The notes beneath the pieces were generated by a model, which worked only from the letters and a program-made list of their open reading frames with translations, was not told the origin of the DNA and ran no database searches. DNA of 64,000 bases from Turritopsis dohrnii (Eukaryota; Cnidaria; Hydrozoa; Anthoathecata; Oceaniidae): NCBI GenBank assembly GCA_027922465.2, contig BQMF02000386.1, positions 186,001 to 250,000 on the forward strand, given 5' to 3'. A program made the position numbers and the translations under genes. Each line of letters opens with the position of its first letter. The first letter of the stretch is position 1. Of the stretch, positions 49,750 through 62,726 are shown piece by piece.

Positions 49750-50331
49750 TTGTCTGTTCTTATGTATTTTCTTTGTTGATAGAAGATACACCGCACAACA
49801 AAATCAAAGGTAGTTTTAGATAAGGAAAAGTCCAGGATAAAAAAGCCACAAAAAACAGCATCTTCACTGCCGTGTGTAACAAAATATATTTCAACTGTAT
49901 TGCATGAACAAAACATACAAGAAAACAAAACATCAAAAAGAAACGAAAAACTTTGACGCATAAAGTAAGTATCAAAAATATAAACATATAATATAAAAGT
50001 AGTCTAAACATTGACTATTATCTGTGATAATCTCCCGAGTTCGAAGAACACAAAAAAGTACTAATGTACTGATTTTTTATTGATATGTATTGTTTGTAAA
50101 TTTGAGACAGGCTTCTATAAAGTTGAGTAATCTCATTTGGAATCTTTACTAAAGGCGTTTTCTGAAGATTTAAAACTTGTAAAAACCAAAAATAACAATC
50201 AAAAAACAAAATCAAAAATAACGAAACAGTAGCCTCCAAAAAACCTCTGTATACGTCACCAGTCTGGTGAGTTATATGGGATTCATAACATAATTGAAAT
50301 TTAAGATCTTTTTATGCCAGTTACTATAGGT
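49750..50331. other. Intergenic spacer
   Basis: AT-rich and without a recognised gene. The ORFs at 49746-50239 are low-complexity shadows. It lies between the 3' ends of two convergent genes. Confidence 0.5.
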
Positions 50332-50823
50332 TCAAATGGAAGTAAAATGTGCCTTAGAGAGGCATATAGCTGCTTGTAATGCATCCGAAAAAGCTTCATA
50401 ATCATCAAGGATCGGACATTCCAGTTTAAATGTACATGTGCCACCAAAAAACCCATTGCGTTGACCAAATGAAACAGTAATTGGTTTTCTCGGTAAGAAT
50501 TTACTTCCAGAAACGTACAACACAAAATGTTGAAGTACTTCTGAAGATCCCTCATTAATAAATTTTCTCAAAACATCCTTCCCAGCTTGTGGACTGTTTT
50601 CCTCATATTCAATCAAGTTAAATAGATCCACTGAATTGTACTGGCTTTTCCCAGTGAACATTTCTTTATATAAAACCGGATGTGATATTAGTTGCTCCAA
50701 TACATTTAGGACTTGCAAACCTTTTCTCAATTGGTCCATCACCACTTTTCTCTTGCTGAGAACAAAGTGCACCATGATAGACTGTGCAACCTGCATAGCA
50801 TTATTTTTCTAAAATGAGTACAA

Positions 50824-52400
50824 TTTTATTTCATGGAATCCGAAGTACGATCTAACACTGCATATCATCCCGTTCCTCAAAATACACAAGTGCGGAGCGC
50901 AAGCTCACTACCTCCTCTTTTCATCCCTTTGCGATTGAAGTGTGGACGTTTTCAGAACAAGGTAAATTTGTTTTTATTTTATTCTACTTTTATCAAAGTA
51001 ATCCACTAATAAATAAATGCTTATGAATTAAGATTGCGTTTACTTTGTGTCTTACTACGGCCAAAGTTAAACTTTGAGCAATCATTTATCTTGTGTCTTG
51101 ATTACAGGCCAAGATAAAAATTCCACAAAAATTGCATTGTGTTTTTATTAGCCAATGTAATAAAACTGAGTAGAATAATATTGTGGGATTAAATTCTCTA
51201 ATGTTCTATTAGACATAGAGATTACACAGAGTCTTGTGACCTGTTATTGGTCCAAGAGGTGCTCAACAGGGTGACTTATATCCCTTCTCTTCTACCTTGT
51301 AGGAGGTATGGAGATTGAAAACAATAACCAACAACCTGAGAGTCAGACAGCTGAGGATGTGCCTTCTGAACAAGCTATCCTCAGTCAAGTTATCGCTGAT
51401 TTCTACTCCCCAGATGAGGCACGGGGTACGAAAAGAAAAATTGACGAGTCAGCAGATAATGGAAGCACTCAGAATGACACTGAGAATGACAGCGAACCTG
51501 ATGAGAGCGATAATGAAGAGGACGAAGGGCTCGAGGACAGTGAGGTTATTGCCACGAGCGACAGCAGCAGACGCTTCGAGATTGTGACTTCTGATAAGAA
51601 ACATTTATACACCCTCCCTGAGGAAATGGCCAGTTATGTTAATGAAAAGTTTGCTACTTTTATTCAGGACAAAGATATCAAAGAAAACATTTTAAACCTG
51701 AATCCAATACCCTCAAATATCCACAAACGTGAGGAACTTGATGGATTTTTGAGGTCAATTTTAGAGGAGAAAAATGTCACGAAGGACATAAATCTGGAAA
51801 ATGTACTTAAGCGTATTCAAGATAAATCTCTTCAAATAATGGGACCACTTAGTAAACTCTGGGTCGCCATTGACAATGCTAATAGCTCGAAAAAACAGAA
51901 AGTTGAGGTGTCCGGTGATGACTTACTGCGTTTCACCGAACAGACTGTGATGCTAGTCGGACAAGCATACTTCGGATTCCATGAAATAAAATTTTCCAAT
52001 TTTATAAGGCCGCGCAGCGGCCGAAATGAAATTAAGAATTTATGAATGGAGTCCGAAGTGTTCCCACCCTCCTCTTCACCCAACATCATATTAATAAAGT
52101 AATTTTGTTTCAGGCTCTTTTCGTGGTCGCGGTCGCGGACGTGGTCGTGGTCGTGGTTATGGTAACTAACTTTTTCTGAAATATAACATTAGTTATCATA
52201 GAAAATGCGTTTTTCCTTCCTACTTATTCCAGGTTATGTTTAAAGTCTACTTAATATAATAGATTCGTTTGTTCACTGGCGCTCCGCACTTGTGTATTTT
52301 GAGGAACGGGATGATATGCAGTGTTAGATCGTACTTCGGACTCCATTCATAAAATCTTAATTTCATTTCGGCCGCTGCGTGGCCTTATAAAATTGGAAAA
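50824..52400 (+). mobile_element. Short DIRS-like element with gag only and internal complementary region
   Basis: Inverted terminal repeats of over 60 bp (ATGGAATCCGAAGTACG... at 50833; complement ending 52346) extend to outer ends TTTTATTTC (50824) and ATTGGAAAA (52400). The segment 51969-52059 is the complement of the right end joined to the complement of the left end, meeting at AAAA/TTTT (51991/51992). This is the internal complementary region that defines DIRS retrotransposons. There is no reverse transcriptase or tyrosine recombinase, so it must use enzymes in trans. It lies in an intron of the HECT gene. Confidence 0.75.
51308..52169 (+). CDS. DIRS-type Gag-like protein with RG-rich C-terminal exon
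   Basis: The open frame 51308-52045 begins after an acceptor (ccttgtag). It has an acidic N-terminus, LPEEMASYVNEKFATFI, IMGPLSKLWVAIDNA and LLRFTEQTVMLVGQAYFG, as in ORF1 of DIRS/Ngaro-like elements. The last codons are supplied by the internal complementary region. A further exon (52114-52169, acceptor tttcag) gives SFRGRGRGRGRGRGYGN, a nucleic-acid-binding tail. The donor that would join it is not clear. The 5' untranslated exon has a donor near 50961. Confidence 0.6.
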
Positions 52401-52705
52401 CTAAATGTATATATCTACAATAAAATGTCTAGTCTAAACCTTTAGATATATTAAGACCTGAATAAAAACATCTTTCAATGGGAATCACTCAGCATTTCAT
52501 AACTTGGCGTTCAATTGTGTGGGTTTTTTTAATGAGCAAAATGTTTTTAAACATACACGTCTTTTTAACAAAGGCTATGTAAGTTTTCAAAAAAAAATTC
52601 CCAGCCTCTTAATGATTAAGGCACCCTCTTGTAAAAGCAGCTGAGAGCAAAGACATAGCAGTAATATTGACAAGAAAAGTACTATACATAAAACAATTTC
52701 CTTAC
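52401..52705. other. HECT intron remainder
   Basis: AT-rich intron DNA between the DIRS-like element and the 52706-52792 exon. No separate feature is seen. Confidence 0.6.
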
Positions 52706-54639
52706 AGTTAGTATACAATGTTGTTCACATTCTTGCAAAATGTATTCCTCTTCTGAATCTAACTCTTTAAAATTACTCTCTTCACCAGACAACTGAAAAT
52801 GAAAAAAAAAAAAAAAATAATAAAAAATTATATATACAGTCTACAACATCTGTGATTAAACATTTGAACTTGAGTGACAATTTTTGTCATTATATAAAAT
52901 AACTGTATTACCTTTTTTACAAAACTTTTAATCCTTGGATCATTTACATCATCAATACTTAATAATGGGATGCATCTTGTGATATCACCATAAGCCAAGT
53001 AGTAGTATATAGCGGGTGATAGACTGCCAATGCAAAATCCAGTTTGAGCAATGGAATGAGCAAATATACATCCAACCGTCTCCATCAGATCAGATCCAGC
53101 AATAGTCGGATCGTATGTAGGTATTTTATGACCTTTCTCACCAATAAACAATTGTGGAAAACCATCTGCACCATTTTCTAGATGCTCAAACAATTCAGAA
53201 AAAAACTGTCTAGTGACTCCACCTGTATCTACAGCCGGCTCATTGCTGTAACGTACCTTTAGCCTTTGAGTTGGTTCAAATTTTTCACTTTTATAAAAAG
53301 ATAGGGCATCATCCAAAAAGTAGTCTCTGTCAATTTTTACCCGTGCAGCATCCTCTGAAATTTTAGAGCTTAAATAACATAGTGATTCATTCAATGTATT
53401 AAATGTTGGCGTCTTTGTTGGAATTTGCTGATCCAGTAAGTCTTTAACAAGATTTTCCATATCTTTTAATTTTTCAACATCACCTGTTCTTGATTATGAT
53501 GGTCTTTCAGAATCAGTTACCATATTTGTAGACATGTTGTTGTTTACAGATGTGGAACATCTATAAAAATCATTATTATTATTTCTTCTCTGAGCGTGTT
53601 TTGGAGATTGTGGTGAAGTTGGCATAAATGCAGGAACATCATCATCATCAGAAGTTTCTAAACTTTCAAGTGAAACCATCAAAGAAGTTGCATCAATACT
53701 TATAAGTCTGCAAAACAATTTTTTGCTTTGCCCAATTAAAGCCTTCAGTCTTGTACTGTTCCACTCTAATCCACTGGCAATAGATGAGTCACATATTGAA
53801 CTCCTTTCATATTTTACAAACTCAAAGTCTGAATTTTTAATCAATGGTAATTTAGCTGAAAAAATATTCTTTAATTCTTCTCGAATTTGCTTTTCTGACT
53901 TGTTGGGCACCAAGTCAAACCACCAGCTTCCAACAATCATAGAGTCATCAACTTTGTACTTAGATTTCTCTTTAAACTCATCATTTACATTAAGTAAAAC
54001 AACTTCCAATGTTTTGGTTTTCTCCTTGGAAGAACCAACACGAGGAACATGGCTATATGGTTTGAGTCTGTATGGGTGACCGGGTTGCCCATTGCGTTGT
54101 GATGATTTCTCTGTTTTCCTTAACGGTCTGCTGACGAGATGAGGAGGTGGTGGTACAATTTCCACTACTGCACCTCGTTCAACTGTTGTTGATGGCGACT
54201 TTGTAAGGTTATCAGTATTCGAATTAATTTCCTCCACAGCAGAACTTGTTGCTGCTCGTATTAAATCTTGAGTCATTTGATGAATTTAATCCAGTGCTCC
54301 TTATTTCTTCTCTCACCAATTTCCTAATTCTGTCTTCATCCGCCATTATTGCATGTGAAATATTTGCTACCTGCATGCTTCATATTTGTCAACAACATTA
54401 ATGATATAAATTACTGACCCGAATGAGATTTTTAGAAATACATTTGGTTGGCCATATAATGTGAGAAAAAACGAAATATATCATGTACAACACAATATAT
54501 TATGTTTGCATACAAATAATGGTGTAAGAAAACATATACCATGTGATAGACACGCAAATATTATGTTAAAATTCGAAAATAGTATGTTTTTCAAAAAATA
54601 TTTTACGTGTTAGAATATTGCTACATTTAAACAACCATA

Positions 54640-55056
54640 GAAATGGTCTATTCACTTCATTCATTTAGCACATGCATTTTTTTCTCCTCCCATGTGATCT
54701 TTTTAAGAGAAACCATTTTTTCACATACTTATGACAGAACCCATGTTAGAGCGCGTTAAACAAAAGCTATTAAAAAGTTGAAAAAGTTTTTTCTCTCTGC
54801 GTTTTGAGTGTATTGTTAAACTGATATTTGACTGGTTTAAAATCGTAAATAAAAACCACGTGACCGCGACAATGAACGGCTGAGTTAAGAACATGCAAGA
54901 TTTGAAACACCAGGAACGTGCAAACGAGCTTTATTAAGCGATAAAGCCAGCAACAAAGGAAGTCTTATCGCTGGTTTTAAGGGCAATAATTTGGAGCAGG
55001 TGGTGATACAACGCAGGGTGAACATGGGCGGCGAGCGACGCCGCCTTGGCGGGTAG
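54640..55056 (+). mobile_element. Helitron family B 3' fragment
   Basis: This is related to the 3' half of Helitrons 4 and 5: cttcattcatttagcac..., gttagagcgcg..., gggcggcgagcgacgccgccttggcgg. The terminus has changed to GGGTAG. The 5' half is absent. Confidence 0.7.
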
Positions 55057-55814
55057 TAAAATAAACAAGAGCCCGCTGGGCTTAAGATTGGCGCAACAGT
55101 TAGTCGATGGGGCTATTTTAATGCAATAGGTTGCAGTTACTTGAATTAGCTAGCATTCACAAGGGATATCCGTTTAAATTCAAACCACTGCAATTGTTTG
55201 TATTCGATAATTCTTTAAGGAGTTCGTTGCTATGGCAAGCAACTTGAAAATGAGACAGGGTTATATATGCTATTAGGGATCCCTTTGTAGGCTAACCTGA
55301 ACAGCAAAATACACACCCGTGTGACATGATTGAGTTTAACCAAGTTGACAATGTAATTGGTTTTTATGATTGGCCGCATATTTTAATGAAAATCTGATTA
55401 TTTTATGTAATTTATATCAAATTTCTTGATTTTTCTAACATCTAGACATTTCAAAATTTTCGACATAATAATACAAAACAATTTGTGTAAACTTCAAAAG
55501 AGCTACAGGCTGATTGTTTCTTTTATTCCCAAAAACTGGCAAAAAAGGCCCGTTCAAGGGCGGTTTAAAATACTTTCTTAGTTTTAAACCCAAAATTACA
55601 GGGTATACCTTTTGCCATTTGAATATAAATTTCAAAATGGTACCCTGAAATACCGCTCAAGAACCAAACTTTTTAAGGACTGGTCTGCAAAATACACACC
55701 ACACAATTAAGCACAAATAGTTTGTTGGTTAGTACTAAATAGGTGTTACGGGCAGTAATGATGTCACTTTTTAAGATTTATATGTCCAAAAACCAAGAAA
55801 TGTTTTGCCTACTG
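55057..55814. other. Intergenic spacer
   Basis: No gene is seen. The minus-strand ORF at 55435-55635 shows no family features. Confidence 0.5.
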
Positions 55815-55953
55815 TATTTCCTCTAATAAGCGCCGTGGCGCTTATTTAATTTTCGTGATTTTAGGTGCGGCGCTTATTAGAGGGCGGCGCTAATTTCGAA
55901 ATTTAAATGTTAGGTGCGGCGCTTAAAAGAGGGCAGTGCTTATTGGAGGAAAT
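55815..55953. mobile_element. Short MITE with TATTTCCTCTAATAAGC ends
   Basis: Termini tatttcctctaataagcgcc (55815) and ggaggaaata (55953) are inverted. The interior carries several copies of ggcgcttattagaggg in both orientations. Non-coding. Confidence 0.7.
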
Positions 55954-56228
55954 AGGGTATACCAATTTCTAAATTTTTGAAAGGTCATTATCACAGGAAA
56001 CAAGATGCCTTTACAGGCATAAAGATTGCTGCCAAAATCAGCTGAAGTATAAAAATTGAAAGGCTATGACATTCTTGAAATTTAAAAAAGATTGAACCAT
56101 TTCCACAAAGTATATGTATCAAATTTCCGATCATGTATACTCCAAAAATACGGAAAAACATAGTTGTCATTATTCAAAACTTTATACCAATAAACACAAT
56201 AAACTTGATTATATCTGAATGACATAAT

Positions 56229-58086
56229 CAGCCCTCCCACTCTGAAAATAGCTAAAATAATTATGAATTTATGACATTTTTTAACTAATTTTTAGGACAT
56301 ATTATGACATTTTGTGGTCATAAATTTATGACAATTTATGGCAATTGCCGAAAACTTTGGACATTTTACGATACATATTTTGTTTACCTTTGAACTTTAT
56401 AAATTTTACCTAGCAATATAAACATAATATGATTGTGGTAGGAACAATGTAAGTATAGCTGTGGAAGGTTGCAACAAAAAGCATAATAAATAACACTTTA
56501 ATAGAGCCTGATCGTCCAAAAACAAAAGTATCGTTCTTTCAGCATTTAAAAAAAATCGACATATTTTAAAATCTACAATGTTAGTTGCAAAAACTCATAA
56601 AAAATAAACTTTCCTACATCACAACAAGAAAAAAGCAACACAATATCAACGGAAGAATTTTTAAGCTTTTTTGGGCTAAAGTTAACTATATTAATTAAAA
56701 AACTATTATAAAGGGGTGATGACGGTTGTCTGTAAGTGGAAAAGGTGAAAGCAACTTTAAAAAAACTAGTTGGAATTAAAGTGGTTCACCTTTTATGGTA
56801 AACATCAACGAAATATTAATAAAGCTACAACGTAATTGAATATAAACAAAGTTTAACTTTTTGTAAACGCCTAAATTTCCTTTATACGCTTTTTCAAAAC
56901 CTCCTTCTCGTCTAAAAGTTCTTTTCTTCTCTTAACACCAGTTTCTATTTTTGACTGTGCAGTTTGCAAGTCTTTCCTAGTAGAGTGTTTTTGCAGAAGC
57001 AGATTCTTCAACTCATCATTGCCTTCATTAATGAGGCTATCTGCAACTGCAATTCCATTATCTAATTGCTGCAGAGAAGCATTCAAAACATTTCTTTCTT
57101 CGTTTTTTAACGATTCTTCCTTCGCTTCTTGTTCCTTTGCTTCTGAAGCTTTTTTTTGTTCTTCGATCTTCTGTTCTTCTCTTAGTTTCAATAGTCTTTT
57201 GGATTCCAAATCAGCTTCGTAGCGACTTCGAGACAATGCTACTGATTCAAGTAAATCCTTAGTTATTGGAACTTTGAGATGAGAACCATAGCTTATAATG
57301 GTATCTTTAACCACCCCCAAAGCCTCGATGGTGTCAATCTGAATGGAGTTTCCATGTATCTGAATCATATTTTTGTTAATGGAAAACCCATTTCCTTTTC
57401 TCTCTTGGAATGCATATTACTTTTAGCGTGCATCTTTACTTGACTAACACCACTACCACTAATGAGAAATGTCTTATCACATAATTTACACCTTTGCTGC
57501 ATAAGCGTCTGTACATGACTTCAACCAAGGGTAATCCTTCTCCCATTGGCGATTATACTTAGTTTTTCTGTTCATTCTTTTCTAACTTATTATGCATTTA
57601 TCAACTAAAAAGAACTCTACTAGATGATTAACAAAGCTAGCTACCTTTAGTGGATTAATTTGCCTATTGTTTAGAGAAAACAATTAAAAAAGAACAGAAA
57701 ATAAGCAAAAAAGACCCTCATTCGTGAAAATTAAGCATCACAAAATTAATTTCAAATAGGTATCCACGAAAATATATCCACACGAAAGTTAATCCACTTA
57801 AGATATATGAACCATTCAGATTTGCAAGAGGTTATGAGCATTTATTTGTCTCCAACAAATCACTCTTTAAATCACTCCTTGTGCTATTCACTCTTTGTGG
57901 AATAGCAATAGGAGAGTATATACCACTTTCAAAACTATCTAAGAAAACTGATGATCAAATTACCTTTAGGCAAAAAAATTATGACAATTATGACAAATCA
58001 CTAAAACTTATGACAATTTATGGCAAATTTTCAATATTACCTAAAATTTATGAAAATTGATGAATTTATGACAAGTGGGAGGCCTG
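56229..58086. mobile_element. hAT-like DNA transposon, 1858 bp, CATAAT flanks
   Basis: The ends CAGCCCTCCCACT (56229) and AGTGGGAGGCCTG (58086) are inverted. CATAAT is duplicated at 56223-56228 and 58087-58092. hAT elements usually give 8 bp, so the superfamily is tentative. Both subterminal regions contain many ttatgacaatttatggca motifs in inverted orientation. It carries a BED-type finger and a coiled-coil ORF but no catalytic domain. Confidence 0.7.
56871..57575 (-). pseudogene. BED-finger plus coiled-coil protein of the hAT-like element
   Basis: From 57575 come YNRQWEKDYPWLKSCTDAYAAK, then in another frame CKLCDKTFLISGSGVSQVKMHAKSNMH, together a BED-type C2H2 finger split by a one-base lesion. 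The coiled-coil ORF 56871-57368 follows (KLREEQKIEEQKKASEAKEQE...), ending LKKRIKEI. No hAT dimerisation domain is present. It probably once gave a DNA-binding accessory protein. Confidence 0.55.
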
Positions 58087-58352
58087 CATAATGTTCTTTA
58101 TTTTGTTGGTACATAATGATATTAAGGATATCATAATCCATTCAGATAAAACAATGATGCACGTAATTCAATCTATTATGAATTTATGAATTCAATATGT
58201 CTAGTCAATCTTCCTAACAGAATTCCTAAATCGCAAGCACAAAAAGGAAAACATAAATTTGAGACTACGCAAAATACATCAATCAACATACATAACTGAA
58301 AACAGAAATCTGTGCTTAAGTTTCATTAACAATATGTCATTAATATATGTTA

Positions 58353-58878
58353 GGGTCCAGTCACAAATCGATTTTAGGTTTAGATAACGTCATATGACGT
58401 TAGTGAGTGGGTGGGTTAATTCAAGTGACGTTAAAACATTCATAAAAGAAACATCGATTTTGAAAGTGATTTGAATGATTTGAACGTAAAGATGCTTCAC
58501 TTTCTTTCCGTTTTAGAAAGATCTAATGTCTCTTAGAAACAAAAAATAACAAATAAAACTTCTACTTCGAACATTCAAATTAGGAAGAAGGTGCTATTTT
58601 TTAAGAGAACACTCTCTCGCTGATTTCCTGATTGTGGTAATTCGGGTTATTTTCCAGTTTTATGGTCGGGCGCTAGTTCTGAGTCTATGTTTTTGTTGGT
58701 TGGGAGATGGTAAATGTATGATGTTATTTTTACTAAACTAGCGTTTTTACAGAAATACTCAATTACATCGATTTTTGGCCATTTCTGATATATGACGTTA
58801 TGAGTGGTGGGTGGGTGGGGTATATTCGTAACGTCATATGACGTTATTTGAACCTAAAATCGATTTGTGACTGACCCC
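58353..58878. mobile_element. PIF/Harbinger-type MITE, 526 bp, TTA target duplication
   Basis: Terminal inverted repeats of about 45 bp (GGGTCCAGTCACAAATCGATTTTAGGTT... with the complement ending ...GACTGACCCC) are flanked by TTA at 58350-58352 and 58879-58881. Both ends include the palindrome aacgtcatatgacgtt. Non-coding. Confidence 0.8.
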
Positions 58879-59074
58879 TTAATTTACAAACATGCATTAT
58901 CTGAACTAAACTAAATTTCATGAAAAGATATACACAAACAAACAAACATTAAATCTTTAATTTACGCATACACCCCAGGGCATTATGAAAGCATAAACTT
59001 ACCCAAAAAAACTTACGTCAACTGCCACTAAACTTAATGAACAAAATAAAATTAAATTTAGAAGCTGTAAGATA

Positions 59075-62000
59075 TAGTCAAGTCTGGTAAAAAATACGCA
59101 CCTTTCCTGCCCAGTTGAAAATACGCACGAGACAAAAAGGGGAAAAAAAGCATAAAAACGTAGTGGTTTCAGAATTTTTTTAATACTAATCGTTAATCCA
59201 ACGAAGCTTAATTAAGTAAGAATATATTTCACTATATATTTCTGATTCTCCAATACGTTTTTTCAATAACAAAAAAACTTATATCAAATTGCCATGAAAA
59301 AATACGCACATCACTACAAACTTAGCGAAACGTTATTCGCAGCTACGGTCTGCCATTATTAAAATACTCCGACTGTCAGGGAAAGTTCAAAGTCCAATTT
59401 TTCGACTTTTGTGCGTTTCAGCTTTGTCGGCGTATCTTCTATTAAGATAACAGGTGCGTATTTTTTTGTGGCAAATTATTTCTACAAAATACGCATTTTT
59501 TCCTGTTTCCATCTTCAACTGAGCTCAGGTGTACGACACAATTATCCAATCATATATTACTTTAGACCCTCCTGAAAGTCTTTTCAGATCCTTTTCACAA
59601 TTGTTTATGGTCAGGAGACTGGGTACTAAAGTTTCGTTCAGCAGTTTTTAGTGATGTTCCCACATTATCTTTTCCTTTTCATCTTCGTAACGATCGAATT
59701 CACATCAAAACTACACTCACTACGTTTTTCTTATAATCTTAAACTGAAGTTGTGCTTAATAAAATGGTTAATGTAAGTAATTTGATTTTCTTTTGACTTT
59801 CTTTCGATTGTCACTATTAATATTGCTGGAATATTTAATGAAAGGATGTTTCGTTTTGATTCTTAGAACAAAAGTTCTTCCTCTACAAAAAAATCTTTAA
59901 AAAAATGGACCGAAGAAGATTTGACAAACGCCATTAATGACGTTGATAACAATGTTATATCAATAAGAGCTGCAGCTAAAAAATTTGGCATGAACGAGTC
60001 AACTATTAGATTACGACTCCGGAATCGATCAAAAGGGAAAGAAACCATCGGTTCAGGAAGACGCCCAACATTGAATGTTGATACTGAGGGAGAGTTGGCT
60101 AGAGTTATTCGAAGTCTTTGCTCCCTCGGTTTCAGCCCAACAAGGGATCAAGTCAAAAACTTGGTCCAAGAGTATGTGGTCGAAAAAAACTTGAAAACGC
60201 CCTTTACCGATAACCGTCCTGGAAAAGAATGGCTTCGGCTATTCATGGAAAGGAACAATTTATCCTTAAAGAAGGCAGCGATGATTAGTTCTGCAAGAAA
60301 AGCAGTTACGGCAAATCCTTTTGTAGTGTACGATTTCTACGACGTCTTTGAGGAAACTGTCACGGAGAAGCAGTTCACTCCGTCACAAATATGGAACTGC
60401 GATGAATCTGGATTCCCTTCCGATCCACAACGTTGTAAAGTGGTTAGTGCATCCGGAGAAATTGCATACCGCGTAACACCAGGGGCAGGGCGCGAGAATA
60501 CAACTGTTTTAGCAGCTGTCAATGCTGCTGGCCGTGCTTTGCCCCCACTAGTGATCTTTCCAGGAAAAAGCCATCAAGAGTCTTGGTATTCCAAAGAAGG
60601 TAAAATGCTATCTATATTATCTATATATTGCAAGTTAAAAACGGAGCTTCAGGATATTTTCATGTGTTAATTTTTTTTCAAGGTATGCCTGGTACCTTGT
60701 ATGGCTGCAGTGACAATGGATGGATGACCACTGATGTTTTCAAAGAATGGTTCGATCATTTTTGTCGTGTTGTCACTGAGCGACCATTATTACTTCTTTT
60801 CGATGGCCATCTCTCGCATGTTTCGGTACCAGTCATCTTGAAAGCAATCGAAGAGGATGTAACAATGATAAAATTCCCTCCGCATGTGACAGATCTGTTA
60901 CAGCCACTTGATGTGGCGTGTTTTGGCCCATTAAAACGTGAATGGGAAAAAACTTTAAATGAGTGGTGCATTGCGTACGGAGGGAAGAGGCCACTCCGAA
61001 AGGCAGATTTTGTGGAGAAACTGGGGCAGTGCTGGAAAACAGCATTAACGGAAGAAAATATTAAGGCAGGATTTCGACGAACAGGTAAAAAATACTCACA
61101 ATTATGTGTATATGTGTGATACATATCATATGACTTCACTTATGATATTTAATGCCAAAAGTATTTCCTAGGGTTGTTTTGACATTAAAAAATTCTTTAC
61201 ACAGGAATTTGGCCGATCGATCGATCCAAATACCCTGAGAAACGATTCGATCCAAGAATCCTAAAGCGGTATAACCGATGGTGTGAGTTGAATAAGCCAG
61301 AGGATATGATGGAAGAGCTCGCTATGGGGGTAAACACTCCAAGAAAGCTAGATGAAAAGTCAGCTGACAACAACGATTCCTTAAGCGCCCCTCCCTCAGT
61401 CAACTCATCGATTAACACTCCTAACACCATTTCATCAGAAGCTCCATCTTCCTCTACCCCATCATCAACTGTTTGCTCGTGCGAAGTTTCCGCGTTATTA
61501 GGACCAAAGCCTTTACCATATCCTGGAAAAGTTTGGAAGCCAATGTGGGTGTTGGTTGATCCACCATCTACATTTGAGGAAAGAATACTGAATCAGGTGA
61601 AAGGGCCAGTAGAGAAGCCACCTACTAAACGCAGAAAGATTGACTTCAAAACCAAGGTCACATCAGATTTGAAGTATTTGGAGAAAATCAACGAGAAGAA
61701 TGAACCAAAGAAGAAGAAGCCAGCAAAAGCAGTAGAAGAAAAGGAAAATGAGCATGAAATTGAGTCGGAAACGGATGAAGAAGTTATTGAAGAGGATACG
61801 CTTTTCGATAGTGATAGCGATGAAGAGGAAGAAACAAAAATGATAAAATTATGGAAATGGCTGTCTCCCCCAACACTGGAGACAGAAATTGTCGGGAAAT
61901 GGTTTGCGGTGGTTTTCCAACGTGAATCGCAATCAAAAAAGAAAAATCCGCCACCGCTTTTATACATTGCGAAAGCCACCAAACGATTTGTGGAAGACGA

Positions 62001-62724
62001 AAATGGACCAGCGACTGCTTTAGAGTTGGACTGTCTGAAGCCACATGTTGGAAGTGGCACGATTTTAGAGTCGTATGTGGGTGACTCTAAGGATATTTCG
62101 CTATTCCGTGTCAGTGACGTAATCGCTGGTCCGCTGCTGGTCACTCCAGAGAAGGGAAATAAATGGAATGTCCCATCATACCATCATATTGCACAATTTT
62201 TTGACATTGTAAAAAATATTGATCGGCGTTCATTACATTGTATTGAAGTATAATTAAGAAAAACTCCAGACAACTTATTCTCTTTATTTATAGTAAAATA
62301 AAGTGTTCTTTGAACTGAATATCAAAAAAGGTGAAAGGTTGACAGATTTCTGGCCAATAGTTCCACAAAATAAGTGGAGGATAAGAAGATTAAATCGAAA
62401 TTGAGATGCGTATTTTCTTTTGGATGTGCGTATTTCATTCTGGGAGTTCGGTCAGTAAAATATACGCGGCACCAGAAAAAAATACGCACGCGTAACTTTT
62501 TGCGGACGAGTGCGGATTTTTTCATGGTAATGGCTGATAAAATATGCGCACAATTTTTTATGAATTCAGTTTGAAATAGATATAATATTGAAAATATTAG
62601 TGGTTGCACATTAAGATATTGTCAATACCTAATTCTTGAGTTCAAAGAAAGTCAGTGTGACGACTTCAAATAGGTTTTATAATGAAAAAACGGCAATATG
62701 CGTATTTTTTACCTGCCTTCACTA
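59075..62724 (+). mobile_element. Complete pogo-type (Tc1/mariner superfamily) transposon, 3650 bp
   Basis: The ends TAGTCAAGTCTGGTAAAAAATACGCA and the complement of TAGTGAAGGCAGGTAAAAAATACGCA are flanked by TA (59073-74 and 62725-26). The motif aatacgca(c) recurs many times near both ends, in both orientations, and could be transposase-binding sites. It encodes one spliced transposase with no lesion. Confidence 0.85.
59764..62253 (+). CDS. Pogo-type DDE_1 transposase, intact, four exons (730 aa)
   Basis: Exons 59764-59772, 59867-60599, 60683-61084 and 61205-62253 have gt/ag borders and compatible phases. They total 731 codons including the stop. A psq-type helix-turn-helix (ISIRAAAKKFGMNESTIRLRL) is followed by a CENP-B-like second HTH. 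The catalytic core has D182 (NCDESGF), D288 (LLFDGHLSH) and D324 (LLQPLDVACFG), spacing DD35D. An extra C-terminal part (about 390-730) has an acidic linker (TDEEVIEEDTLFDSDSDEEEE) and a BAH-like beta segment. No stop or frameshift was found, so this may be functional. Confidence 0.9.
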
Positions 62725-62726
62725 TA

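Larger units (their letters stand above)
50332..54346 (-). pseudogene. HECT-type ubiquitin ligase gene, four exons or more, inactivated
   Basis: Reading downward, the start is MADEDRIRKLVREEI (54346), with a frame change near 54280. A Ser/Asp-rich N-terminus follows, then TAA at about 53494-53496, then the HECT N-lobe: LKVRYSNEPAVDTGGVTRQFF, YDPTIAGSDLMETVGCIFAHS and GFCIGSLSPAIYYYLAYGD. Exons are 54346-52912, 52792-52706 and 50790-50332, with gt/ag borders. The last exon gives HFVLYVSGSKFLPRKPITVSFGQRNGFFGGTCTF, where the Cys in the C-lobe would accept ubiquitin. It resembles the expanded G2E3-like HECT group of invertebrates. A DIRS-like element sits in the last intron. Confidence 0.8.

Noticed and set aside
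61593..62144. 183-codon minus-strand ORF, Ser/Phe-rich
   Set aside because: It is antisense to the last exon of the pogo-type transposase.
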